DNA from: Paraspadella gotoi
Lineage: Eukaryota > Chaetognatha
DNA length: 64,000 bases
Direction: 5' to 3'
Assembly: GCA_051294375.1 (NCBI GenBank)
Contig: CM119268.1
Coordinates: 8,675,008 to 8,739,007 of the forward strand
Shown: one piece after another, positions 22,039 to 55,641 of the stretch
How the letters are laid out: the number at the start of each line of letters is the position of its first letter
How positions within the stretch are numbered: position 1 is the stretch's first letter
Notes under the pieces: model-generated
What the model was told of the DNA's origin: nothing
Database searches by the model: none
The model's input: only the letters and a program-made list of their open reading frames with translations
Made by a program: the position numbers and the translations under genes

Positions 22039-25000
22039 TAGAACAAGATATTAATATTAAAAACGAAATTAGGATCATATCAAACTGAGGAAACGAAGAG
22101 AGAATAACAGGAAGAACCAAGGACGTTCTCGCTTTTCTGTAGCACAAAAATACGACCGTGGCGGGCGTCGTCCCCGCAGGAGGGCAATGAAAGTGGAAAA
22201 ACAAACAAGACGTGAATCGGAAGAAAGGAGGAAAGGAAAGGAAAGGAAAGGAAAGGAGATAGAATAAAAAAAAGGAGGGAAAGAAGTTTAACGAAAAATC
22301 CTTTTGTTGACCTCGGATTTACTTGAGAAAGAATTTTGTATTTTCTTGAGGCTTGACTTATCAGGGGGAGTTTTTTTTTATGGAATTATTTCTGGGATTC
22401 AAGATTTATTGAGAACTTGAGTTTCTCTTGAAAAAAACCTTTTTTTTTATCTTAAAAACACAAATGCGTGGACTTACTTTTACGGACTAGAATGAGAGAC
22501 AATTAAGCTCTTCTTTTCAAGAGCGTCATGAAAAAAAAATACCGACTGAGAGTCGCCAATGTTGTCGAAAAGAAGGAAAAACGAACCTGCGGATTCGAAA
22601 ATAACAAATCCACCTGAAAAAAAAATTTTGCGAAGATGAAAACCGGCGAAGAAAAAGACTTCGACTTCACTTCAAAACGAATGAAAGACCGAGAGCAAAG
22701 AGAGAGAGCGAAACGATAATTTTTAATCTCAAATCTTCCCAGACGCGTGAATTGAGAGCAGAAAAATTAAAGCGGACTCATAGTTGTTAAGAAAAATAAA
22801 ATAAACGAAACGGTTTGAAGAGCGCCAAACGTTAAATGTTTATCTACTTCATCTTCAGTTGCGTCCGTCAGTTTGTTTTCATTGGATTAAAAAAAAACAA
22901 AAACAAAAAGCTTTTTAATTTCGTTTCGCTTTTATTGCCGATTTCGAATCTACGAAAATAGTTTTCTCATGTCACACACGGGGGAAAAATTCTCGATCCG
23001 CCGGTCCGTTGGGACTCGGCGTTGCCCATCGAAATGGCCGAAATGTTGGCGCCAAAGGATTTCCTCGTTTTTGCGAAATGTAGATCAGAGCCGATGAGTC
23101 GTCGACATGGAAAGGTTGTTTTAAGTTGTTCACTGACGAACTGGAGGTCTCGGTTACAAATAAAAAAAGAAAAAGACTGATAGAGGACGTAGAAAAGATT
23201 GAAATTAATGAGAATGCAGAAAATGTTTTAATATTTTCTATTCTTCTTGAGATAAGTTGCAGAAAATGTTTGACTATTTTCAGGGATACTCCCAAAATTT
23301 GAGTCCAACACGCTTGGCGGAGCGAACCAACGAAGGAAAGAACAAACGGGACGATTTATATTTGACTAAAAAAAAAGGTCAAATGTCGCTATAAGTCTTT
23401 TATCAATATATATCTGGACACGAAAGGAAAGACCGAAAATCGCGTCCGAAACTGAGACTCGCGCGCGCGTGTCGAGAGGAAGTAGCGCGGAAAGGAAAGG
23501 GGAACTGGGGAAAGGAGAACCGGGGAAAAGAGAGGGATGACCGTGGATTATAGAGGGAGAACCGGTGGAATGGAGGAAGAACATGAGAAGGATGTGGAAG
23601 AACGGAGCGAAAAAGGAAGAGGATAAAGGGGCAACCCGGGAACGGTTGGGAGAACCGAGGAAAGGGACAGGAAACGGGAAATAGAAAAGGAGAACCAGGC
23701 GAAGGATAGGAGGATCAGGGGAAGGGAGGGAGAACCAGCGGAAAAGAGAGGAAGAACCTTGGGGATTGGAGAGGGAGGCAGAACCGAGGAAAGGGAGGAG
23801 AACCGGGATTTAGAACCAAGCGGAGGGTGGAAAAAGAAGACAGAAGAAAAGACAAGCGAGGGAGAACTGATAGAGAACATAGAAATTATGACCTTAGTTT
23901 AGAAAGAAGAATTGGGTCTTTGGGATGATGTAGAATGAGGAATGGATGGAAGAGGAAACTGGAAATTGTGGAAGAGAGATTGGAAAATGAAAATGAGGAG
24001 ACAAAAAGGATCAGGATTCTGTTCCGAGGATCCAAAGATCGGGGGCGACGAGAACAGAGCTCACAGCCGGAGTAAAATCTTTTGCCTTCCAACTTACGGG
24101 TCCGGGGTTCTGGCCCAGTTAAGTGGGACGGAGCTACAGCTTGATTCAAAGCTTAGGTATCGAACAGTTTAGTCTTTATTTCATTTCTATATTCGTGATA
24201 TATTTAAGATACATAAATGGCTTACTGCCTCGCCCATATTCGTCGTAGCACTTAGGACACGCCCTGTCACGACTTCGAACCGCGAGGACACGAGGGCGTT
24301 ATTGGTTTAGGAGGAGATAAAACAAGAGAGCATCGCTGAAACGCGGAGAAAGCTAAAACTTATAATGGCTTTCTTAATATCAGCAAGTGTAATCGATTTT
24401 CCTGGCAATTTTTTCTTAACCTTTTTCAGCGACATTTTTGTTTTTATTTTGTGAAAAGCGAATCGATACTATTTTTTGGGCGGAAATTTCGAGTCGATAG
24501 GAATCTTCTCTGTCTAAAAACAATAACTAATATGAAACGCTTTTTAAAAAAATTTTGACGTTAGCACTCACTCAATACATCAACATCGCAACAGAAAAAT
24601 AAACCGTTAACCGTCTCATAAACAAGCACAATTTCTGCAACGCGCTTGGTTTTAATGTTTTTTTTTTTCAATTTGTAAAATTAAAAAAAACACGAAATTT
24701 CACTAATGGAAAGAGCTGTGTGCCGAATTGCTCTTTTTTTTTCTCCCAATGTTTTGAATACGTATTACGTATTATCATTTTTTTTCTACAGGCTTGGGAT
24801 AGGAATAGAGCGAAAAATAAAGGGAGGGCGGCTTCTGATTAAAAGGACGCGTGCGACGAATGAGAAATTATATTTCCTCTTCGTAACCAATTACATTAAA
24901 GGCCGCGCGGAACGAGATTTCGTTCCCGTATTGGCGCCGTCTCGACGCCGGGTCGACTTTAAATCTTTAGTTTAGAAAGGGTTTTGGGTAATGGGTAATT

Positions 25001-25515
25001 TATCTATTTATTGGCCAGCGCGGGTCCGTAACTTTTAATTTTCACAATTCAGGAAATGGAACAGCGATAACAAGTAAGGCGTACAAGGCGTACATTTTAT
25101 CCTTTCTCTTTATCGCCCATTCGTAAATTAGGTCATTTTCCCGATCACATATCCGAGGCTCTTTAGATAAAATGGGTTTTGAATTTTATTTGTAAGATGA
25201 ATTTTGTCTTTCTCGTGAACGCACACAAAATTCACTATTGAAAGATGAAAGCTGAAAGATGTAATATTAACAAAGCAAAGTTTCAATGTCCAAAATTCTT
25301 TGAAAATTTAAGCTCTATCCAAACTGTCGGATTCCTGTTATCTTTCATTTATTTTTTTTGTAGTCCGTAAATCGTGCCTGTATTTAATTTTCAATTTTCT
25401 TGTTTACGCTCATAAGATAAGCTGATACAAAAATATCAAATCAACAGGCCTGTATAAAAGCTTGAACGTCAGACACAAAAGTCTCGCCATTTTCACTCAT
25501 AAATTTTTAACGAAG
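22039..25515. other. Intergenic region upstream of IR-A
   Basis: Purine-rich low-complexity DNA (many GGAAAG and GAAGGA runs, 22200-24000) followed by AT-rich DNA. No gene is supported. Small exon-like pieces on the minus strand occur, for example 27 bases reading VDLLFSNPQ between an acceptor and a donor near 22590-22616. These could be 5' exons of IR-A. An LTR-like relic is at about 24060-24190. Confidence 0.5.
24060..24190 (+). mobile_element. Diverged solo relic of the TRIM-type LTR seen at 59949-60595
   Basis: Shares in order with the 60-kb LTR the blocks GGTCCGGGGTTCT(A/G)GCCC, GGGACGG, ACAGC(C/T)TGAT(C/T)C(G/A)AAGCT and GAAC(A/G)GTT, with many substitutions and deletions. A single copy without a partner suggests a solo LTR or fragment. 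Confidence 0.4.
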
Positions 25516-26050
25516 ATGTCGCCGCTGACCGCATTGATTTTGCTTTGGACGCTTCTGGGCGTTGGCCTCTGTTCTCCGCTGGGTAGGGCATAAATTTATT
25601 ATTTTATTATTTCAAATTTATAATTACTTCTTAAACTAAAAGAAATTGTATACAAAAATATTAGAATATAATATAATAAATTATAATTATAATATCAATT
25701 AAACAGAAGCAAACTCCTTTTTCTGATCTTTTTGTTCAAATTTAACTTTCGACAGTGGAACGTCAAATGCCGCTTGTGGCTTGCAACCGTCCTGGAGAAT
25801 GGGTCAAATCTCCTTGGGACAACTGTAATTTGTGCTTTTGTTCACACGAAGAGGTATGTAAGCTCCCTCTGAGTTTAACCGGAAGAATTTTTTTTTTCTG
25901 AAATAGAAAGAAGCGATAAACTAATTTATAAAAGTTAAAACCCGTTACCGTTAAAATTGCACTTTGTAGGTTTCAACAATTTGCACCATGCAGTCTTGTG
26001 GTAGTCGAAGAACTAAACGACAAAGAGTGATTGAAAGTGATGTGATGTGA
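25516..26050 (+). CDS. Small secreted pacifastin-like peptide
   Basis: Three exons, 25516-25582, 25756-25853 and 25970-26050, encode 81 residues. The signal peptide is MSPLTALILLWTLLGVGLC. The mature part has one six-Cys pacifastin-type module (AC...WDNCNLCFC...ICTMQSC) with the diagnostic CNxCxC and CTxxxC motifs. A basic tail follows (SRRTKRQR, possible dibasic cleavage). AATAAA lies at 26125-26130. It probably inhibits an extracellular protease or acts as a signalling peptide; the family supports the first. Phases 1 and 0 agree. Exon 26242-26345 is an alternative 3' end. Confidence 0.75.
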
Positions 26051-26124
26051 CAATCCAGGTCAACAAATGAACAACTCAGTTACTGAGGCGGTAGAATGGC
26101 AGACTCCTCCAAAATTCTGATGCA

Positions 26125-26130
26125 AATAAA
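26125..26130 (+). terminator. Poly(A) signal, small pacifastin peptide, isoform 1
   Basis: AATAAA, 75 bases after the TGA at 26048-26050. Confidence 0.6.
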
Positions 26131-26241
26131 CAACCCTTAAGATGACAAATTTTAATTGATTTGGATCAATTGCTAAAAGGTTTTTAAAAACTGACTAAAA
26201 TTTATTCTATGAAAATTACTGGGGTTAATTTCACATTGTAG

Positions 26242-26345
26242 GTAAATGGGTTCTATCTCCTTGGGACAGTTGCAATCGATGCCGTTTCGGAGAAAACAAT
26301 GTGATTGACAAATCCTGCTCCGACATATTCTGTGATAGTTCTTAA
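26242..26345 (+). CDS. Alternative terminal exon encoding a second, Cys-depleted pacifastin-like module
   Basis: The acceptor (cattgtag) and phase 1 fit exon 25516-25582 directly but not the end of exon 25756-25853. Joined to the signal-peptide exon it gives 56 residues ending at TAA 26343-26345. WVLSPWDSCNRC parallels WVKSPWDNCNLC of isoform 1. However, the position of the fourth Cys is Phe (CNRCRF versus CNLCFC) and the first Cys is not encoded. AATAAA at 26432-26437 follows. It is either a mutually exclusive exon or a decaying duplicate. Confidence 0.55.
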
Positions 26346-27088
26346 TTCTCGAAGTACTGAAACTGAATCTGTGGTTCGATTTTTTTTTCGCTGATTATTA
26401 TGAATTAAACGAGTAAGGTGATTGTGATATGAATAAATTTATCAACGTCAAATATATAACGAATGCATTGTAACAAGTAACAGTAATAGATTAATTTCAA
26501 ATTCAATTTAAGGAATGGTATCCGGACCAAAACAGTTATCATTTCGTCGGCGAATATTTATTATTTTCCCAGAATTATTTAGAGTATTTGTGGGAAGTTA
26601 CACGGATAATGGTATAGAGAAAAATACAAAAACACATCAAAAAAAACCTTTCTGGAAAAAAAGAAAATTAATACTTTTTTAATCAATACAGTTAAAGCAC
26701 AAACGGCAAAATTTATTATTGCATAGGAAGACTGGATAATAGTAAGGTACAGAATTTAGTTTAGTAACATAACAAACTTTGAGTTATCTCGACAGTAATA
26801 ATACTAAAAATTTCAAAGAAATAGGTGGATTATAGAAAATCAACTACAATGTTTTCGTATTACTACATGTAGCGTCATCTCTTAAGTTTAAAACAGTTGA
26901 TATATTCAGGGCGAAAGGAGGTAACAAAGTAGGGTACAGGTTCGATTCGGTTTTTATTGAGTAGGGTTGTCAAAAAAAAAAATACAATTATAATCATCAA
27001 ACTTCTACTATTAACTACTTCTGCTTTTAAAACTGTCCTAAATAATAATTTCTTCAAAATTTATTTATCAGTCCTCTACCGATCCACG
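26346..27088. other. Convergent intergenic spacer
   Basis: AT-rich, between the small peptide gene (+) and the 3' end of the Expanded-like gene (-). TTTATT motifs at about 26949 and 27060, AATAAA on the minus strand, could serve that gene. Nothing else seen. Confidence 0.6.
26432..26437 (+). terminator. Poly(A) signal for the alternative 3' exon
   Basis: AATAAA, 87 bases after the stop at 26345. Confidence 0.5.
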
Positions 27089-47762
<20,674 letters not shown>

Positions 47763-50327
47763 TTTTACAGACGCTGATCTTTAACGCGCGATCGACGGAC
47801 GATTGTCGCCGCGATTGGCCCCGGGATTCCGGCGCCTCTAGTTTCTGTCTTTCTCGACGCGATGACGTGGATCGAGCGATCGGGCGTGATCACGCCACGA
47901 CGCGCAACGTCATCGTTTCGTTGACGTTCGGATTCGGGATCGTCCCGACGCCGAAAAGAGAAGAAGAATCCTCTTGGCGATCCACTCGACCGCCCTCTAG
48001 GATCGCGGCATGACGATCGACGTGGGTGGGGAGACACGGTTGGAGACGTCGTCGAATAGATAATCGATTTATCGGAGCAACGAGCGAGATGGCGCCATTT
48101 TCTTCTTTTTTTTTATCGGATTTAATCGGAGCGGGATTTTTTTTANNNNNNNNNNGTCGTCGGAGATGCTGTTTTGAGGTGAGGGTTTCAGTCTTTTCTT
48201 TTCCGCGACGCCAGCGGACCGAGTCCGTTTTCTGTCAAAAGACATGGAGGGGAAATAATAATTACATATATATATAGATATATCAAGAAACGAACTTTAT
48301 TTAGGTTGGGATTTCAGAATCGACGCGCTTGTGGTATTTAAATTCAGAACGATGACCTGGACGATTAAAAGTGAGAGAATGTCTGGAATGCGATGCTTGG
48401 GTTGGAAAAAAACCCAAAGTGGGTTTGGGGAGGATTCGGCAACAAATAAGCGAAATTAATTTTTTTTTTTCCCACCCATTAGTGTTCGCAAATTTTTTTT
48501 CTCGCAGTGATCTATTACTTGAAGATGAGAGATAAGAAAATTTTAAACGTGAAACGCGTTAAGAATCGAAATGTTGCAGCTGTTGTTTTTGTTGTTGAAA
48601 ATTAACCTTCGAGGGCATTGACCTCAAGCATTGAAAAGATCTGGACCCACGACAAACTTGGTTACTCAAAAAAAAAATCAAATTTGATACTGGAAAACTA
48701 AGATTTACACATAACAAACTTGGATAAATATATAAATAAATAAATAAACAAGAACGGAAATTCAAATGTGTGTTGAGCTCCGGTGAATTTCTTAGCCTGT
48801 CTATGTTCGATACGCACTGCATCGGAATTTTATCTTTTATTCTTTAAAGTTTTAGGATTTCCTAAAGGCGGCGCTCGTCCCATAATCGTTGCAAGCGCAA
48901 GACATATGTTTACTATGTGTACTATGTTTACTATATGTTTACTAGTACTTGTTTAGTCGCCCCGCCGTTTATTTCTGTCAACAAGTAAGGAATATGTATT
49001 TTAAAACTTCCGTCGGTTCGTCGATCTTTGTGATGTATGTCCTCAATCATTATTCGATATTCAATTTAAAAACTGACATAACTGGTAGAACGGCAAAAAG
49101 ACAAGAAAAATTATGGGTAAATATAAACCATATGAATGGAGGACATAGAGGTTGAGAAGTAATGTCGATCGTAAAGCTTAAATTGAATAATAATCATTAA
49201 ATGTATCAAAAATGTACATGTCTAACCATCGGAAAAGAGTTCATGTAATGTCTGGCGTTATTGGAGTCGCAGCGAAGACGCGAGTCGTTGTCGGTCGCGA
49301 ACACTTACCAAGTGTTTTAAATGCAATCGCCGCTGTTTGTATTACTGTTGTGATTTTCCAGGTTGTTTGTATTTATTTGACGCTGTCAACGAGGAAGTAT
49401 ATTTTATCCGTTTTACCTTCCGCCATCACCGACCAAAAAAAAACAACTTGTCCGTTGTCTCCAAAGATGTCTCCAGAAACGCGAAGATGTCCGTTCGATG
49501 TCGACCCAGTTTAGTTCCTACTCGAACTCAATTCCCAGTCATATCCACCCATTACTCAGACGGGTCCACCCCTTACCCAACCCCGTCCACGAGGACTCGG
49601 GAAAAATAATAGGTTTTTCGACCAGGATCCAGAAATCCTCGGCATTCCGCTAGTGAAGGGCCCGCTCCTCTCGGGTAGAGAGAGTGTGTTATGAGAGAGA
49701 AAGAGAGAGAGAGTGATTGAGAGAGAGAGAGAGAGAAGAAGAGAGAGAAAGAGAGAGAGAGAGAGAGACATTAAAAAAGAAAAAGTTTTTTAGTTTAAAA
49801 AAAAGAAAATGAGAGAGGGAGAGGGAGTGAGAGTGAGAGAGAGCGTCCGTCGATTTGACCAAAATTTAAGCCCGAATCTTTTCAAAAAGTAACGTAAACA
49901 AATAAAAAGCATAAAGAGTTAAAAATAACCAAACTCTTTAAATTTTAAAGGAATTTCATTCCGCTTCATTAATTCATTATTCGTGAAATGTTAAAAGCAA
50001 ATAGTTTTTTTTTCGGTGAATTTCGAAGAAAGTTTAAAGGGTCATGTACGCAGAAAGACCAATAGAAACGAATTAATGTATCGATTGAGTCGGAATTTTT
50101 TTTTTTTTTTTTTTTTCAAGCTTCGTTTTCAACGGTTGAACTTTTTTAAGTTGGATGCGTTGTAGCGATTTTAGATTTACTAGACTGACTGCTTTTTTTA
50201 ATCTTTGAAGACAGACGGACGTTCTATAAAAAAAATTTTTGCATTGAGAGTTTTAAAAGGTTAACTGTCGTAGGATTTTAATTGAACTATGGATTTTATA
50301 GTTTTAAACGAGCGAGAGAGCGGAGAG

Positions 50328-50385
<58 letters not shown>

Positions 50386-51109
50386 GTGAGTCAGTCTCGC
50401 AGGAATGCGGCCTTTCGACCCAGTGAAATACAGCTTGTTAAAAGCTTAAACGCTCTCGCTCTCTATCTTTCTCTCTTCGTTTTCACGGGGCCTTTCTCTT
50501 TTTCTCTCACTCTCTCTATCTCCCTCGCTCTCTCTCCCCTCTCACGCCATCTGTGTTTAAAACTGAAGCGAAAGGAGAGACCTTTCTCTCTCTCTCTCTC
50601 TCTCTTTCTTTCTCTTTTTTCCTATCGCAGTTAAAACCTCCATGTTACGTCGCGGCAAAAAAAAAAAAAAAAATAGAAGATCCGTTCCGACGTTCGAAAT
50701 GCAAAAAAAAATTAAAAATATTTTGGAGAGGCGTATCCGGCTCAAGTTGAGGAGAAAATCGAAATTTAATAAAGTCGGAGGGAAAAGGTTAAAAAAAAAA
50801 ATAGAAACTTCTTTAAAGTCGATGGTGGAGTGAAAGTTGTTTCACGAAAATGGACGGGTTGGAAATAGTTTTATTTTTTTGAAGCTGAGGCAGCCGCAGC
50901 TTGATGAGTAATTGATTTTATTTGAGTATTTGAGGTAATAGGTGTTAAATACTACACAGTCGTTTCGATCAAGAGCAACGATATCGTTGTTACTGCTTTG
51001 CTTCGGAGAAGAATAATCCGTTGACTTTATTCCATGAGATGAATAATTTCGCACTGACAAATTAACTTCAAAATTCACAAAAGTTAAAAGGTTAAGGTAG
51101 TCAACCGGT

Positions 51110-51144
<35 letters not shown>

Positions 51145-51759
51145 TTTGAAAGTATTCGTCCGAGCTGTGAGGCAGGTCGTTGCAAAATAAATCGACTTTA
51201 CCGAGAAGAGGTTTTTGCGAAAAGAAAAAAAAATTCTTCGAAAAACTTTTAGATCGAAAAAGACGATAGGAATGCCGATGAGCCTCGTCGATTCACACAC
51301 ACCAAAAAATTCCTTCTTCTGTTTCTTTCACTTAATCTCTCTCTCTCTTGCTCCCTCTCACTCACTATCTTTCTCTCTCTCTCTCTCTCTCGGCTCTTTT
51401 CACGTGGGTTTTTAAACATTAAGTAAAAACACAAAAGTTCTGATGTCTGGAAAACAAATGAAAGTAGTTCGAAATGACAGAAAAAATAGGAAAACAATTT
51501 ATATCATGAAAAATTCTTAATTAAAACTTTTTTCCATTTATAAAAATCCGCATAGGAGGTTGACGTTAAAATTTCTCAGGTGGACGAATAAGCGAAAGAG
51601 AAAGTTCTATTTCGTCAATCGACGAGCGGGTTCTCTCTCTCTCTCTCTTGTTATCTCTCTCTTACTCCCTCTCGTTCTCTCTCTCTCTCTCTCTCTCCGT
51701 CGCCGCCGCCGAAATTTTTCTTCGTATCTTTTTCCTTTCGGTTTTAAGCAAAACAACAT

Positions 51760-51827
<68 letters not shown>

Positions 51828-51861
51828 TGAGAGAGAGAGAGAGAGAGAGAGGAGAGGAAGA
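47763..51861. other. Upstream region of the Expanded-like gene; no supported gene
   Basis: CpG-richer near 47700-48100, as expected for its promoter, with a 10-N gap at 48146-48155. Beyond that it is AT-rich DNA with (GA)n and (CT)n tracts (about 49680-49770, 50331-50382, 51107-51140, 51370-51391, 51763-51862). A + strand ORF at 49337-49609 includes LYLFDAVNEEVYFIRFTF after an acceptor-like site but has no further support. Confidence 0.5.
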
Positions 51862-52016
51862 AGTAAGGAATGGCTTGCTGCTGAGGCCGCGCTGCAGGAT
51901 CTGCCTCTTCCCTTTTTCGAATGGTTTCTCACTGGTTTGCGGACTGCAGCGGCTGCTGCGGTCGACCCAAGTTGTTGCAGGCTGCGATTCGCCGCTGCGT
52001 CGCTCTTCTTTGTATC

Positions 52017-52054
<38 letters not shown>

Positions 52055-52155
52055 TTCTTTCTTTTCTTCTTCCACCCCTTCACCTTCCTTCCATCCCCCC
52101 TTTTCTTTCCCTCTGTTATGTCTTCTCTCTCTCCAGCCAAGTAGGCCGCAAAAAC

Positions 52156-52188
<33 letters not shown>

Positions 52189-53188
52189 CTCTGCTCCCTT
52201 CTCTTTTACTCAACTTTTTTCATTCTTTCGCTACTTTTTTTCGCTCTCGCTCTCTCTCTCTCTTTTACTCACTTTTTTATTCTTGTCGCTACTTTTTCTC
52301 TTTCTCTCTCTCTCTCTCTCTTCTCTCTCTCTTTCTCTTCTTTCCCCCTCTCTCTTTCACAAATACTTGGCACAACCCACCAGGATCGGCGCTTCGGGGC
52401 TTCGACTCGACATCAATGGGATGGAGCCGTCGCGTCAAAAGCCCCGAGTAGGTGGAAAAGGGGGAAGCAGGGGGGCGAAAAAAGGAAACTTCATGTTATA
52501 GTGTTAATACATTAATATAATTATTTCAGCTAATCAATTTTCCCCCCGTAAAAAATTCGCTTAGTTCTGCGCGTTTGTACATTTTTTTTTCTCGCAAAAT
52601 GCGAGTTCATCAAGAATTCGTCAGATCGTTAATGAGACCAAGATCCGAGAGAAAGTCTTTTTTTTCTCACTTCCCGCAATCGGGAGTGAAGTGCTACCCT
52701 GAGCACCACTACCACCGCTGCGGCAGCGTCCGCCGCCGCCGCGGCCGGCAACCCCAACCCTCGCGCTTCAACCGCCACCATCCGCATTTCTCTACTTTCG
52801 CGTTTGTACCAGTCATAGAAAAAAAGGGCGATTCCTCGTGCCGGCCACTCTCTTTATTTTTGTCTTTCTTTCTTCTTCTTTCTTTCTTTTTCTTTCTTTT
52901 CTTTCTTTCTTTCTTTCTTTCTTCTTCTTTTCTTTCTTTCTTTCTTTCTTTCTTCTCTTTTCTTCTCTCCCTTTTTAATGGTTTCATTCATTTTGTGTAC
53001 AAGAGAATTTTCTTTTTTAATTTTAAATTCATTTTTTAATTTTCTTTCATATTCTTTCTTTTTTTCTCTCCCCCTTAGCTATCCATCTTCTTTCTCCGGT
53101 TGGCTACCCCCCGGGGCCGTCGATTGAAGTCCGGCCGGCCGCAGATGGAATCGAGGAGAAGAGACGAAGAGAGAGGAGATGAGAGAGA

Positions 53189-53221
<33 letters not shown>

Positions 53222-55133
53222 GAGAACATAGAGAGGTTAAATGCGAAAAAAAAAGCAAATTAAGGAAAAGTTCTTTGATGGATGGCGAATAACTCCGGGT
53301 CGATCTTCTATTCTTTTTTACCTTTATTACCTTCATTCTTCAGTTGTTTTTTTTTTTGTTTTTTTATATATTCTCCCTCTCCTCTTCTTTCCTAGAAGTT
53401 TTCATTCTTAGTTCTCTTCTGCTTCTTTGTGGCCACAACCACGATTCTATTAAAAGTCTTTTGAAGTCGAAATCATGTCACCACAAGAATCGAAACTTGG
53501 AATTGTACGACTTCAAATAATACAAATAGTCCTTTGTCGTTTCTAGGTAATTCATAATAGTATACCTTAAAAATTATCGGTACTTTTTCGGACATGTAGA
53601 ATAAACAAAGTCCGTCGAATGCTGTTTCCTTAAGAGGACGCTTTATTGGATCTCAAATCTTTTCTTCTCTCTCTCTCTCTCTCTCTCGTCTCTCTCTCTC
53701 TTCTCTCTTTCCTCTGCCTCACGATCTGGAATTCCGATCTCCAGAAATTCGTCTTTCTCATCTCGGGTTCCACTTTAAAAACTGTGAATTGGAATGGATC
53801 ACAATTCCAAGCGAACCGACCGGCGGTAGTTAATCCGGTCAATCACGTACTTGTGGAGAAAAATTATTCTAACGGGTTAGCTAATTTTCACTACGTAAAC
53901 ATTTCGTTATTATCCTAAATTTTTTATTTGTCTGTGTTTTTTCTGTTGCAGATATCGTTGTTTTTTCCAATCTTCATGCCTCCCCCCTCGCCCCCAAAAT
54001 GTTTATATCAAACAGGCAAACTAACTGTAACATCTTAGTACACCCTTATTTATACTCCAAATTGTTCCACTTCAATTTTTTTACCTCCAATTATTGAGAA
54101 ACCAGAGACACCTGGGGTCGCCTTCATAACTTTCTCAGGATGCTCGATCTTTTTTTTTTCGCAGTTTATCTCGGCGAGTCCAACTCCAAAGACCACCTGA
54201 CTTTCGCGCAAACATCTCTGGTTGAACAATTAATTCCGAAAAGAATGAATATTAAAAGAATATGACTAATCACTATGTAATTGTATTTATATAGAGAAAT
54301 CAGTAAAGGGATAAAATGAAGGCAATGTTGAATGAGAGTATATAATTTATTGAATGTCTAAATGATTTAAATAATTAACGAATTGCATGAAAGATAGAAA
54401 AAAGAGGCAGACAAGATTGTCAGTGATCAAGAGAGCGAGACAATTTGATCTCTGTCCACTTATCGCCATTTCGGTCTCGACGGGAAAATCCTCGACATTC
54501 GTGAGATTTCCTTCGACGAGGGGCGGTTCCCCACGTGGTCTGCGAAATGAGGGAAAACAAGGAATGAATTGAAAACATGATAGAAAGAAAAAAGTTCAAT
54601 GAAGAAAAGAAAGAACAGAAATTTGAGGAAAATAAAAAAATATATTATTCAATTGTAATCTTTTTTTTTTTTACCGCATCCGTCTTCGAAACATTGTTGC
54701 AAAGGAATTCGCAAATGAAATAAAAATTGTAAAAAAAAAAGCGAAAAGATATTTACGATTCGTCGCATTTTCTTGAGATAGAGAAAGTATACTTCCGTCA
54801 ATGTCGAACGAAATGTTTCGTAAAAAGAAACAAAAGAACAATCGGAAAAAGTAAGTAAAAAGAAAAAGCAAAGAAACAATGAAAGAAAAAAAGATATATA
54901 GTCAATGAATGAACTATAAAGAGAGAGAGGCAAGAAAAGTAAGGCTTTTCACAATGACCCACAACAAAGAAGATGCATAATGATTAACCTTTGAAGATCA
55001 CATATTCTTTATACCGATTCATTGATTGAGAAGCCACGTACTCTGGAGTGAGACTGGATTGAAAGCTTGCAATGTCATATCTTGTAAGAGTAATGGAGGC
55101 TTTTAACACCAAAGCCTGTCCAAAGTCAGGGGA
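51862..55133. repeat. 3.3-kb duplicated segment, copy A
   Basis: Near-identical to 55160-58407 across the 25-N gap 55134-55158. It ends ...GTCCAAAGTCAGGGG, as copy B does at about 58407. Differences are mainly one-base indels. It holds (CT)n (52019-52340) and (TTTC)n (about 52860-52965) tracts. Confidence 0.9.
54085..55115 (-). CDS. Exon-like pieces of an unrecognised minus-strand gene (copy A)
   Basis: Three to four pieces with splice-like ends. 54989-55115 follows a strong acceptor (ctgactttggacag) and reads 42 codons, including TRYDIASFQSSLTPEYVASQ. 54757-54791 gives 11 codons (YFLYLKKMRRI) in matching phase. About 54475-54535 includes LTNVEDFPVETEMA. 54085-54217 reads 44 codons (RESQVVFGVGLAEINC, KVMKATPGVSGFSIIGG). 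I do not recognise the family. The same pieces occur in copy B (about 57360-58390), where the first and last are frame-broken. Amino-acid composition and paired splice sites argue for real exons; the 5' and 3' ends are unknown. Confidence 0.4.
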
Positions 55134-55159
55134 NNNNNNNNNNNNNNNNNNNNNNNNNG

Positions 55160-55323
55160 AGAGAGAGAGAGAGAGGTAAGGAATGGCTGCTGCTGAGGCC
55201 GCGCTGCAGGATCTGCCTCTTCCCCTTTTTCGAATGGTTTCTCACTGGTTGCGGGACTGCAGCGGCTGCTGCGGTCGACCCAAGTTGTTGAGGCTGCGTC
55301 GCCGCTGCGTCGCTCTTCTTTGT

Positions 55324-55376
<53 letters not shown>

Positions 55377-55471
55377 TCCTTCTTCCACCCCTTCACCTTC
55401 CTTCCATCCCCCCTTTTCTTTCCCTCTGTTATGTCTTCTCTTCTCTCCAGCCAAGTAGGCCGCCAAAAACC

Positions 55472-55502
<31 letters not shown>

Positions 55503-55609
55503 CTCTGTCTCCCTTCTCTTACTCAACTTTTTTCATTCTTTCGCTACTTTTTTTCGCTCTCGCTCTCTCTCTCTCTTTACTCAACTTTTTTTATTCTTGT
55601 CGCTACTTT

Positions 55610-55641
<32 letters not shown>

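Noticed and set aside
49337-49609. Plus-strand ORF containing LYLFDAVNEEVYFIRFTF
   Set aside because: There is one acceptor-like site but no matching partner exon, no recognised domain and a low-complexity tail. Not enough for a gene call.
51921-52515. Overlapping plus- and minus-strand ORFs around a CT-rich block
   Set aside because: Most of their length is microsatellite, and the two duplicate copies disagree in frame. Only the exon-like pieces further right (54085-55115) look coding.
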